From: an uncultured Oscillospiraceae bacterium
GTDB taxonomy: Bacteria; Bacillota; Clostridia; Oscillospirales; Oscillospiraceae
Assembly (NCBI GenBank): GCA_934565775.1
Contig: CAKTIN010000007.1
Span: forward strand, 1 to 41,647
DNA length: 41,647 nucleotides
Direction of reading: 5' to 3'
Part shown: positions 8,365 to 14,770 of the stretch, in pieces
Layout: every line of letters begins with the position of its first letter
How positions within the stretch are numbered: position 1 is the stretch's first letter
Notes under the pieces: generated by a model
Database searches by the model: none
What the model saw: only the letters and a program-made list of their open reading frames with translations
What the model was told of the DNA's origin: nothing
Translations under genes and position numbers: made by a program

Positions 8365-8397
8365 AAAAAGAAAAGCTGCCGCAGATCTGCGGCAGCC
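8365..8397 (-). terminator. Rho-independent terminator in the fumC leader (riboswitch expression platform)
   Basis: Read on the minus strand, GCTGCCGC and GCGGCAGC (8375-8396, with the self-complementary AGATCT between them) form a perfect stem, followed at once by TTTTCTTTTTG. It sits between the cobalamin aptamer and the fumC ribosome site, about 65 nt before the start codon. An intrinsic terminator inside a 5' leader is the standard off-switch of a transcriptional riboswitch. I did not find a clear anti-terminator partner by eye. Confidence 0.85.
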
Positions 8398-8524
8398 GGT
8401 CCTGTGATCCCCGGGAAAAGCGCAGAGCAAGAAGGCCCTGCGCACCGGCACACGACTTTTCCCTGCTTTCTCCGGAGAAATGACAGAAAACCGACCCGTA
8501 GACTGCAAATCCGGAATTCCCCAT

Positions 8525-8680
8525 CCAGGCAGGTCTCCTGACTTCGATCCTCACCGCTTTTCTCTTCCCGGTTTCCCAGTGAGCTTTCAAAAGCGGCTCC
8601 CGTACACAGTGACAGCATCGTGCCGGATTCCCACCGGCTTCCCTTTTCATTCGTCTGCGTTCTGCTCCGAACACCTGAAT
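8525..8680 (-). ncRNA. Cobalamin (B12) riboswitch aptamer
   Basis: Read on the minus strand, the leader contains the landmarks of the cobalamin riboswitch in the right order. These are an AGGTGTTCGG start near 8675, an AAAAGGGAAGCCGGTG core, GGAATCCGGCAC (within 8620-8637), GCTGTCACTGT, CGGGAGCC, and the 3' B12 box GTCAGGAGACCTGCCTGG (8525-8542). It lies 20 nt or so downstream of a consensus promoter and about 130 nt upstream of a strong terminator, on the fumC strand. Adenosyl- or methylcobalamin binding normally switches such genes off. Coordinates of the 5' boundary are approximate. Confidence 0.93.
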
Positions 8681-8700
8681 GCCTCATTTAATCCGATATT

Positions 8701-8729
8701 ATTATATCGATAAAAAAGGTAGATGTCAA
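8701..8729 (-). promoter_or_regulatory. Consensus sigma-A promoter of the fumC-hdr-flx operon
   Basis: On the minus strand TTGACA (8729-8724) and TATAAT (8706-8701) are separated by exactly 17 bp, a perfect match to the housekeeping consensus. Transcription would begin near 8694, just before the cobalamin aptamer. So strong a core promoter implies that control is exerted after initiation, by the riboswitch. Confidence 0.9.
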
Positions 8730-8772
8730 TCCTATTTTCTTGGAATACTTTGGTAAGGTCAGAAAAAATACG

Positions 8773-8801
8773 TTGCCATTCTGTGCAGGTCCTGGTACAA
8801 T
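8773..8801 (+). promoter_or_regulatory. Promoter of the plus-strand small-gene pair
   Basis: TTGCCA (8773-8778), a 17-bp spacer and TACAAT (8796-8801) form a good sigma-A promoter, divergent from the fumC promoter and about 45 bp away. The predicted start near 8808 leaves a leader of roughly 45 nt before the ATG at 8855. Confidence 0.7.
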
Positions 8802-8854
8802 ATCCATAAATCCATACAGCCTATAGGTTTTCCCCTTAGAAAGGAGCATAAACG

Positions 8855-9229
8855 ATGTGCTGGCTGAGGCCCCTGCAAATTCCGGACACCGCCCTTCTCG
8901 CCCTGAATCGCTCTGCGCAGGGAAATGACGCAGACTCCATTCTTTACAAAGGCCGGGATGGAACGCTCCATACCATTGATCTGGAGACCTGTGCGCAAAA
9001 CTACTCCCAGGCAACAGGCCACAAAGGCAACTGCATCGGTGAGCGGGATCTTTCCACGTTTTCTGTGTTGCTGTATACCCCCGGTGTTCCCACAAAAATC
9101 ATTTTTCGAAGGCTCTTTTCGCTTTCCCTCAGCTCCCCGCTCGGTCTATGCGGTACGCGAACCCGGCGATTTCTGAAATGGACCGCTTTGCTGGATGAGA
9201 CCAAATACACGACCCGGGACCTGTCCTGA
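8855..9229 (+). CDS. Hypothetical protein, 124 aa
   Basis: I do not recognise this protein. It is called a gene because it has a promoter (8773-8801), a GAAAGGAG ribosome site at good spacing, and a second ribosome-site-bearing gene 56 bp downstream on the same strand. The sequence is of mixed composition with a basic, Leu/Ser-rich stretch near residues 83-105 (RRLFSLSLSSPLGLCG, then TRRFLKW) and four cysteines; no signal peptide is evident and no convincing membrane segment. GC content looks lower than in neighbouring genes. Its place next to the B12-controlled operon says nothing certain about its role. The reverse frames here have no comparable signals. Confidence 0.55.
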   Translation: MCWLRPLQIPDTALLALNRSAQGNDADSILYKGRDGTLHTIDLETCAQNYSQATGHKGNCIGERDLSTFSVLLYTPGVPTKIIFRRLFSLSLSSPLGLCGTRTRRFLKWTALLDETKYTTRDLS

Positions 9230-9285
9230 CCTCCAGCGTCCTCATAAAAGCCGGTAGGACCCCCGGCCAAAAAGGAGATGATCCT

Positions 9286-9747
9286 TTGTCTCGCATCTAT
9301 TCCTTTGTTTTCCCCGGAACTCACGAAGCGCTCCTGGCGCTGCTGCGGCAATATCCGGGCCCCGACGCCAATACCTTCTGCCTCCAGTCCTATCTCGTGA
9401 GGATCTCCGGTGAACGTCTTTGCTTTGGAATCGAGCGCTGCGGTCATTCGGGGGGCTATTGGTTCTGCCCTACCGTAACAGAAGCGGACGGCCGTCTCCT
9501 TCTCCGGGGAAAACTCACCTCTGGCTGTGATCCCTCCCCCAACAAGTGGTATATCCGAATATTTGAGGCGCTGGACAGCGTCTGTATGGCGCTCCTCCTC
9601 GCCCCCTTCTTCCTGCCCGCAAAGCTCTGCCGGGCCATTGGAAACGGGATACGAAGGCGCCGGGGGCTGCCGCCCAAAAGGGAAGAAACCACCGAGGACC
9701 GGCTGCGCACCCTCATGGAGACGCTCCTGGGCTGTACTCCCGCATAA
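9286..9747 (+). CDS. Hypothetical protein, 153 aa (TTG start)
   Basis: Unrecognised. The start is TTG at 9286, supported by AAAAAGGAGATGATCC just upstream; no in-frame ATG exists nearby. The N-terminal 100 residues look like a small soluble domain (FVFPGTHEALLALL, then HSGGYWFCPTVTEADG). A hydrophobic stretch near residues 98-113 (CMALLLAPFFLPAKLC) and a very basic segment (GIRRRRGLPPKR) suggest a peripheral or single-pass membrane protein with a charged cytoplasmic tail. It shares a transcription unit with the 124-aa gene and ends 22 bp before a terminator hairpin. Confidence 0.6.
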   Translation: MSRIYSFVFPGTHEALLALLRQYPGPDANTFCLQSYLVRISGERLCFGIERCGHSGGYWFCPTVTEADGRLLLRGKLTSGCDPSPNKWYIRIFEALDSVCMALLLAPFFLPAKLCRAIGNGIRRRRGLPPKREETTEDRLRTLMETLLGCTPA

Positions 9748-9769
9748 AGCTTGCCGCAAGCACCGAAAA

Positions 9770-9801
9770 ACCGGCAGCTGACCCTCCCGTCAGCTGCCGG
9801 T
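9770..9801. terminator. Bidirectional terminator between converging genes
   Basis: A 13-bp perfect stem (ACCGGCAGCTGAC paired with GTCAGCTGCCGGT, loop of 6) is flanked by TGTCTTTT on the plus side and TTTTTCGG on the minus side. It can end the 153-aa gene and the converging anti-sigma-like gene. Confidence 0.85.
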
Positions 9802-9824
9802 TGTCTTTTCGCGCTTCTTCCCTT

Positions 9825-10358
9825 CTAATCCCCGGCCCGCTCCGGCGGGCCATTGTCCACAATGGTCCACAGGCCGGTTTTCTTATCCTGAAGCAGCAGG
9901 AAAATCTGCTCCACGTCGCCATCGCGCATAAAGGTCTTGGTGTGATCGTACTGCACATAGTACCGGGCCCGCACCACGGCAAAGCCCTCCGTCAGGTCCT
10001 CCCGGCCCCAGCTCTCGGCCAGCTCGCTGCCGGAATAGACGGAAGCGTACCGCTCCGTCTCTTCCTGATCGATCCAGGCCGAATCGAACCGGACCGCCAG
10101 GGCATATTCCTTGTCGATCTGGCGCTCCACCGCCGTCCGCACCGTCTCCACCGGGTCCGGCGCGGGCTTTTGAATCCAGCGGTCCCACAGGCTCCCTCCC
10201 TCCCGCAGGGCGAGACCCAGCGTCGCCAGCAGCGCCGCCAGCACCGCTGCCAGCAGCGCCATGCGCCCCCAGCGCCGCCCCGGCCTCCCGGCCCGGGTGT
10301 CCAGAAGATAGCCGTCGTCCACATTTTCCAGGGCGTCCAGCAGCTGCTCCGCATTCAT
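9825..10358 (-). CDS. Single-pass membrane protein, putative anti-sigma factor
   Basis: The product is 177 aa. A short N-terminal cytoplasmic part (residues 1-32) contains LLDALENVDDGYLLD, a pattern often seen at the start of regulators paired with sigma-70 family genes. One membrane helix follows at about 33-52, then an outside domain of about 120 residues ending in a small beta-type fold (KKTGLWTIVDNGPP). The start at 10358 overlaps the sigma gene stop by 4 bp (ATGA), so the two are translationally coupled. The anti-sigma role is inferred from this pairing and topology; I see no zinc-binding HxxxCxxC motif. It could instead be a sensor or unrelated lipoprotein-like partner. Confidence 0.65.
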   Translation of the reverse strand: MNAEQLLDALENVDDGYLLDTRAGRPGRRWGRMALLAAVLAALLATLGLALREGGSLWDRWIQKPAPDPVETVRTAVERQIDKEYALAVRFDSAWIDQEETERYASVYSGSELAESWGREDLTEGFAVVRARYYVQYDHTKTFMRDGDVEQIFLLLQDKKTGLWTIVDNGPPERAGD

Positions 10359-10912
10359 AGCAGTCCCTCCTTCTCCAGAAAGTCCCGAAGCTTGCCCCGG
10401 GTCCGATAAAGCATGGATTTCGTCTTGCCGGGCGTGAAGCCCAGCTCTTTGGCAATTCTCTCGATGGGATCGAGATACCAGTACCGACGGAGAAACACCC
10501 GCCGCTCCCGGACAGGCAGCCCGCCCAGGAATCGGTTCAGCGCCTGGGACAGCTCCTGCGCCAGCACCTGGCTCTCTACCGAACCGGCAGCAGGTATGCA
10601 CTGCGCCAGCTCCTCCAGCGCCAGGGGGACCTCTCCGCCGCCCCGCTTCTCCCGGGAAGCATCCCGCACCCGCTTCAAAGCGATGCGCCGGGTCAGCTTC
10701 CCCAGAAAGGTTTGCAGCACCGCCGGGCGATGCGGCGGCATGGCGTTCCACGCGCCCAAATAGGTATCGCTGACGCTCTCCTCCGCGTCCTGCTCATTGC
10801 TCAGAATATTCCGGGCAATGCTCCGGCAGTAGCGCCCGTATTTTTGGTCCGTCTCCCGGATGGCCCGCTCCTGCCTGGCCCAGTACAGGTCTACGATCTG
10901 GCCGTCGTCCAT
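10355..10912 (-). CDS. ECF-type sigma-70 family RNA polymerase sigma factor
   Basis: The product is 185 aa. Region 2 is visible in YCRSIARNILSNEQDAEESV followed by DTYLGAWN; region 4 in LPVRERRVFLRRYW and the helix-turn-helix IAKELGFTPGKTKSMLYR, ending LRDFLEKEGLL. Regions 1 and 3 are missing, as in ECF sigma factors. The ATG at 10912 is chosen over two upstream ATGs because AGGAGGGGG lies just before it and the protein then starts at region 2. It is followed, with overlap, by a membrane protein that may hold it inactive. Target promoters are unknown; a GGAAAC sequence about 35 bp upstream could be part of an autoregulated promoter, but this is weak. Confidence 0.85.
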   Translation of the reverse strand: MDDGQIVDLYWARQERAIRETDQKYGRYCRSIARNILSNEQDAEESVSDTYLGAWNAMPPHRPAVLQTFLGKLTRRIALKRVRDASREKRGGGEVPLALEELAQCIPAAGSVESQVLAQELSQALNRFLGGLPVRERRVFLRRYWYLDPIERIAKELGFTPGKTKSMLYRTRGKLRDFLEKEGLL

Positions 10913-11050
10913 GTTGCCCCCTCCTTCCATGGGTTTCACCTTACTACTCCCCGTTTCCCGCCTCCGGTTGCATCTCTTCAAGAAAATTTTATCATGGATC
11001 CGCCAGTTTGGAAAGGCCGGGCATACACTCTAAGGAAGGAGGCGGTGGAG

Positions 11051-11347
11051 ATGGAATTTTATCCCAGTCCCTATTCTCAGAATTTGGAGCGCAGCCTGGA
11101 GGAGCCCCCGGCGTCCCCAAAAATCATCCCCCGGCCCCGGCGCAGGCACGGCCCCGCCCGCCGCTGGGCCATCGCCCTGGGGCTACTCCTGGCTCTGGCC
11201 GCAGTGCGGCTCTGGAGCCCCAGGGGGGCCGCCCTTCTGCGGCAGGTCTTTCTGCCGGAGCGGGCCCGGGCCGTAGAGGCCATGGCCGTAAGCTGGGCGG
11301 AGGAGCCGGACAGCAGCGCCCCCTCCGCCCCCGGCGGCGCGGGGTAA
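11051..11347 (+). CDS. Short SpoIVFA-like single-pass membrane protein
   Basis: The product is 98 aa: a proline- and arginine-rich cytoplasmic N-terminus (PKIIPRPRRRHGPARRW), one membrane helix at about residues 39-53, then a tail of about 45 residues ending in a Ser/Pro/Gly-rich stretch. It lies 4 bp before the SpoIVFB-type protease. In B. subtilis and many Clostridia that slot holds SpoIVFA, a longer protein with a LytM/M23 domain that anchors and restrains SpoIVFB. No M23 domain is present here, and there is no room for one. The start at 11051 has AAGGAGG upstream; a CATACACT box at 11022-11029 resembles the sigma-E -10 element, but a matching -35 is not clear. The SpoIVFA relation rests on position and topology only. 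Confidence 0.65.
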   Translation: MEFYPSPYSQNLERSLEEPPASPKIIPRPRRRHGPARRWAIALGLLLALAAVRLWSPRGAALLRQVFLPERARAVEAMAVSWAEEPDSSAPSAPGGAG

Positions 11348-11351
11348 GGCC

Positions 11352-11894
11352 ATGGAGCTCTCCGTGCAGCCGGAGCTGCTGCTCCTGGCGGGGCTGTTCT
11401 TTGCCCTGGACCGGGGCGCGCAGCTCGCCCCCTGTCTGCTCGCCGCCGGGGTGCATGAGCTGGGCCACGCTCTGGCTGTCGTTCTGTGCCGGGGAAGAAT
11501 TCTGCGGCTGAGCCTGGGGGCCTCCGGCGCCAGAATGGAGACCACCCCCCTGTCCTACCGGCAGGAGGCCCTGTGCGCCCTGGCCGGGCCTCTGGCCGGG
11601 CTGAGCCTGCTCTTGGTCCGGCGGTACGCCCCCTGGCTTGCCCTATGGGGGCTGATGCAGAGCCTTTACAACCTTCTGCCCGTTTATCCTCTGGACGGAG
11701 GCCGGGCCCTGCGGGCGCTGCTGCTCCTACATCTGCCCCTGGAGCGGGGGGAAGCCCTCTCCTGGCTGGTCTCCCGGTGCGCCCTGGCCCTGGCGGCCGG
11801 GACCGCAGCCTACGCCTCCTTCGGTCTCAGGCTGGGGCTGCTGCCCCTGGCCCTGGCCGGAACTCTGATCCTGCGGGCCGTCCGGGCGAAATAA
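11352..11894 (+). CDS. spoIVFB: SpoIVFB-type intramembrane site-2 metalloprotease
   Basis: The product is 180 aa, almost wholly membrane-embedded. Zinc ligands and catalytic Glu are in HELGH (H35, E36, H39), and the third ligand lies in NLLPVYPLDGGRAL near residue 115, both hallmarks of M50 site-2 proteases. In spore formers SpoIVFB cleaves pro-sigma-K in the mother cell late in sporulation. It is shorter than the B. subtilis enzyme (288 aa) and lacks the C-terminal CBS domain, so the SpoIVFB name rests on the neighbouring SpoIVFA-like gene and on the TIGR03960/TIGR03936 pair that often follows it in Clostridia. Its control may differ if the preceding gene is a reduced SpoIVFA. Confidence 0.8.
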   Translation: MELSVQPELLLLAGLFFALDRGAQLAPCLLAAGVHELGHALAVVLCRGRILRLSLGASGARMETTPLSYRQEALCALAGPLAGLSLLLVRRYAPWLALWGLMQSLYNLLPVYPLDGGRALRALLLLHLPLERGEALSWLVSRCALALAAGTAAYASFGLRLGLLPLALAGTLILRAVRAK

Positions 11895-11901
11895 AAAGCA
11901 G

Positions 11902-11930
11902 TTGCAAATACCGCGCTTTTTCGGTACAAT
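11902..11930 (+). promoter_or_regulatory. Promoter of the radical SAM (TIGR03960) operon
   Basis: TTGCAA (11902-11907), a 17-bp spacer and TACAAT (11925-11930) lie 30 bp before the ATG of the radical SAM gene, so this pair can be transcribed apart from spoIVFB. Confidence 0.7.
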
Positions 11931-11960
11931 AATCCTACTGCAAACAGCGAGGTAAAGATC

Positions 11961-13796
11961 ATGACAGAGCTTTTAGAGCGAATTTTACCCAGGGTGCAAA
12001 AGCCGGCCCGCTATGTAGGCGGAGAATACGGCCAGACGGTCAAGGACAAGGCCTGCATCCGGGTCCGTGTGGCCTTCTGCTTCCCGGACACCTATGAGAT
12101 TGGAATGTCCAACGTGGGAATGCGCATTCTCTACGGGGTCATGAACGAGATGGAGGGCGTGTGGTGCGAGCGGGTCTTTGCCCCCTGGGGGGACATGGAG
12201 GACGAAATGCGCCGCCACGGTCTGCCCCTCTGGGCCCTGGAGAGCGGGGACCCCGTGGCGGATTTTGATATGGTCGCCTTTACCATCGGCTACGAAATGA
12301 GCTACTCCAACGTGCTCAATATGCTCCGCCTGGCGGGGCTTCCCCTCCGGTCCAAGGACCGGCCGGGGCTCCACGGGGTGGTGTTTGCCGGAGGCGTATG
12401 CGCCTTTAACCCGGAGCCGCTGGCGGATTTTATCGACTTCTTCTCCCTGGGCGAGGGCGAGGAGAGCACGCCGGAGATCGTCTCTCTGTATGACCGGGCC
12501 AAGGCGGAGGGCTGGAGCAAGGAGGCCTTCCTTCTGGCAGTCTCCAAGATTCCCGGGGTGTATGTGCCCGCCTTCTATTCCCATACCTATCACCCGGACG
12601 GGACCCTGGCCGCCATCACCCCCCGGAACGGCGCCCCGGAAAAGATCACCAAGCGGATCGTCCAAGACCTGGATCACGCCTATTTCCCCACAAAAACCAT
12701 GGTCCCCTCTACGGAGATCGTCCATGACCGGTGCAATCTGGAGCTGTTCCGGGGGTGCATCCGGGGCTGCCGCTTCTGCCAGGCAGGCTTTTCCTGCCGC
12801 CCGGTGCGGAAAAAGAGCGCGGAGGTCCTGGCCCGGCAGGCCAAAGAGGCTCTGGCCTTCTCCGGCTGCCACGAGCTCACCCTTGCCAGCCTGTCCACCT
12901 CGGACTATCGCCAGCTCCGGGAGCTGACCGACGACCTGATCCCCTACTGTCAGGAGCAGAAGATCAACCTCTCCGTCCCCTCCCTGCGGGCGGACAACTT
13001 CTCCCGGGAGCTGATGATGAAGCTGCAAACCGTCCGGAAAAGCGGCCTCACCTTTGCTCCGGAGGCCGGAACCCAGCGGCTGCGGGACGTCATTAATAAG
13101 AATCTGACCGAGGATGAGATCCTCACCACCTGCGCCAATGCCTTCTCCGGCGGCTGGAACAACGTGAAGCTGTATTTCATGCTGGGGCTGCCTACGGAAA
13201 CCGACGAGGATGTGCGGGGCATTGCGGAGCTGACCTATCAGATTCTGAAGGTCTGGAAGGAGACGGCCACCAATAAAAAGCGGGGCATCCGCATCCACCT
13301 GGCAACCGCCTTCTTTGTGCCCAAGCCCCATACCCCCTTCCAATGGGAAAAGCAGATCTCCCCGGAGGAATATACCCGCCGCCAGCGGCTGCTGAAGGAC
13401 TGCCTCCTGTCCAAGTCCGTGGAATACAGCTGGCACGCCCCGGATCTGAGCCACCTGGAGGCCGTCCTGGCCCGGGGAGACCGGCGGCTGGGACCCGTGC
13501 TGGAGCGGGCCGTGGAGCTGGGAGCCCGGCTGGACGGCTGGGACGAATACTTCTCTTACCAGGCCTGGATGCAGGCCTTCCGGGATTGCGGCGTGGACCC
13601 GGAGTATTACACCTCCCGGGGCTTCGGTCTGGACGAGCTGCTGCCCTGGGACCCCATCGACGTAGGCGTCAGCAAAGCATTTTTGAAGCGGGAGCGGGAG
13701 CGGGCCTATGCGGACCTGGTCACTCCGGACTGCCGCCACAAGTGTGGGGGTTGCGGGGCAAATCACCTTTTGACGGAGGGATTCTGCGATGCCTAG
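11961..13796 (+). CDS. TIGR03960-family B12-binding-domain radical SAM protein
   Basis: The product is 611 aa. The N-terminal 190 residues resemble the cobalamin-binding-like domain of class B radical SAM proteins (CFPDTYEIGMSNVGM). The radical SAM 4Fe-4S motif is C266-IRG-C270-RF-C273 within LFRGCIRGCRFCQAG, followed by the core barrel with FAPEAGTQRLRDVINKN and the ELTLASLSTSD segment. A cysteine-rich tail, CRHKCGGCGANHL, may hold another metal. The family is widespread in Clostridia, always with the DUF2344 partner found here, often near spoIVF, rng and rplU, and its reaction is not established. The stop overlaps the partner by 8 bp. The start follows AGGTAAAG. It is interesting that a putative B12-using enzyme shares the window with a B12 riboswitch, but there is no direct link. 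Confidence 0.88.
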   Translation: MTELLERILPRVQKPARYVGGEYGQTVKDKACIRVRVAFCFPDTYEIGMSNVGMRILYGVMNEMEGVWCERVFAPWGDMEDEMRRHGLPLWALESGDPVADFDMVAFTIGYEMSYSNVLNMLRLAGLPLRSKDRPGLHGVVFAGGVCAFNPEPLADFIDFFSLGEGEESTPEIVSLYDRAKAEGWSKEAFLLAVSKIPGVYVPAFYSHTYHPDGTLAAITPRNGAPEKITKRIVQDLDHAYFPTKTMVPSTEIVHDRCNLELFRGCIRGCRFCQAGFSCRPVRKKSAEVLARQAKEALAFSGCHELTLASLSTSDYRQLRELTDDLIPYCQEQKINLSVPSLRADNFSRELMMKLQTVRKSGLTFAPEAGTQRLRDVINKNLTEDEILTTCANAFSGGWNNVKLYFMLGLPTETDEDVRGIAELTYQILKVWKETATNKKRGIRIHLATAFFVPKPHTPFQWEKQISPEEYTRRQRLLKDCLLSKSVEYSWHAPDLSHLEAVLARGDRRLGPVLERAVELGARLDGWDEYFSYQAWMQAFRDCGVDPEYYTSRGFGLDELLPWDPIDVGVSKAFLKRERERAYADLVTPDCRHKCGGCGANHLLTEGFCDA

Positions 13797-14451
13797 AGTG
13801 CTGTTTGAAAAGACCGGCTCCGCAATCTGGATCTCCCATCTGGACCTTATGCGGGTGTTCCAGCGGAGCTTCCGCCGGGCCGGCATGATGCTGAAGCATA
13901 CCCAGGGCTATTCCCCCCGGGCCATCGTCTCCATTGCCCTGCCCCTGTCCGTGGGGGTGGAGAGCCGGTGCGAGCTGCTGGATATTGAGCTGGAGGGAGA
14001 CGCTGCGGCTCTGCCGCCGGAGGAGATCGCCCGGCGGCTGAACGAAGCGCTGCCCGCCGGTGTCCGGGCGCTGAAGGTCTACGACCAGGGGCGCAAGCTC
14101 AAGGAGCTGACCCATTTGCAGGCGGAGGTCCTGCTGGAATACGACCAGGGCGTCCCCCAGGGGGCGGCGGAGGCCATCCGGGCCCTGTTCTCCGGCGAGA
14201 GCGTCCTTGTGGACAAGCACAGCAAAAAGGGCGAGACCCAGGTGGACCTGCTGCCCATGCTCAAGAGCCTTTCGGTGCGGGCGTCGGACCGGCGGATCAC
14301 CCTGGAGGCCGTGTGCTGCGCCCAGAACCCCTCCCTGAATCCCGCCCTGCTGGCGGCGGCGGTGGCGCGGTATCTGCCGGAGCTTGCCCCCAGCTTTTCC
14401 ATGGTCCGCCGTCTGGAGGTCCTGGATGCAGAGGGGCGCGTATTCCGGTAA
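13789..14451 (+). CDS. TIGR03936-family (DUF2344) radical SAM partner protein
   Basis: The product is 220 aa. It starts with the family pattern FEKTGSAIWISHLDLMRVFQ and RRAGMMLKHTQGYSPR, in which the SHLD...QR...RA and the GF/YxP elements are conserved. In many bacteria this domain is fused to, or directly follows, the TIGR03960 radical SAM protein, so the two probably form one enzyme. No catalytic residue set can be assigned. The ATG at 13789 lies inside the upstream gene (8-bp overlap), consistent with coupled translation. It is the last gene of its unit; the next strong terminator is about 210 bp downstream. Confidence 0.85.
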   Translation: MPRVLFEKTGSAIWISHLDLMRVFQRSFRRAGMMLKHTQGYSPRAIVSIALPLSVGVESRCELLDIELEGDAAALPPEEIARRLNEALPAGVRALKVYDQGRKLKELTHLQAEVLLEYDQGVPQGAAEAIRALFSGESVLVDKHSKKGETQVDLLPMLKSLSVRASDRRITLEAVCCAQNPSLNPALLAAAVARYLPELAPSFSMVRRLEVLDAEGRVFR

Positions 14452-14699
14452 GAGAATTTCCTCTTTTTGGAAAATCGACGGATTTTGATTTATTTTTTGT
14501 TTTCCATTTGTTCATAAGCTGTTCAAAAGTGGCTTTTATACTGTAAGCGTAAGGTTCCTCCGGAAGCCGTGAGCCGGAGTCCTTGCAGTCCGTATTTCTC
14601 ATGTGTCCTTCATTGGACTACTTCCTACCTCTCTCTTTTCTTCTTGTTTTTCGCAAAGGGAAGGGGCCTGCAAAGCGTCGTGCTTCGCAGGCCCCTTTT
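14452..14699 (+). terminator. Long structured 3' region ending in a strong terminator; possible small RNA
   Basis: This 319-bp gap up to rsmE has no convincing gene. Its first 90 bp are AT-rich. A hairpin at 14558-14579 (CTCCGG/CCGGAG, extended by flanking AAGG/CCTT) is followed by a small GTCC/GGAC hairpin, a C/U-rich single-stranded run with TTCCTACCTCTCTC, and then a terminator: GGGGCCTGC (14663-14671) paired with GCAGGCCCC (14687-14695) and TTTT. The terminator certainly can end the radical SAM operon. A TATACT at 14537-14542 could be a -10 box for a separate RNA of about 150 nt, but no good -35 is present. Confidence 0.6.
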
Positions 14700-14713
14700 C
14701 TGCACTTCTCCTC

Positions 14714-14742
14714 TTGTCATTTATCCCGGCTTTTGATACAAT
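14714..14742 (+). promoter_or_regulatory. Promoter of rsmE
   Basis: TTGTCA (14714-14719), 17 bp, TACAAT (14737-14742). The rsmE ATG is 28 bp beyond the -10 box, with GCGGGAGG as ribosome site. Confidence 0.75.
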
Positions 14743-14770
14743 AACTCCATAAAAAGCGGGAGGTTCGGCC

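Noticed and set aside
8301..8687. Open frame extending fumC upstream by about 129 codons
   Set aside because: It runs through the cobalamin aptamer and terminator, has no ribosome site, and the ATG at 8300 matches both the family N-terminus and a strong AAAGGAGAG.
11022..11029. CATACACT as a sigma-E -10 box for the spoIVF-like genes
   Set aside because: The -10 fits well, but no matching -35 lies 13-16 bp upstream and the leader would be only about 15 nt. It is mentioned with the gene but not listed as a promoter.
11985..13886. Minus-strand open frame of 633 codons opposite the radical SAM gene
   Set aside because: Antisense shadow of a clearly identified gene; Pro/Gly/Gln-rich and without start signals.
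14297..14602. Minus-strand open frame of 101 codons starting in the gap after the DUF2344 gene
   Set aside because: Its second half is antisense to the DUF2344 gene and has Pro/Gly/Arg-rich shadow composition. Only a weak AAGGA precedes the start, and there is no promoter. The region is better explained as 3' UTR and terminator.
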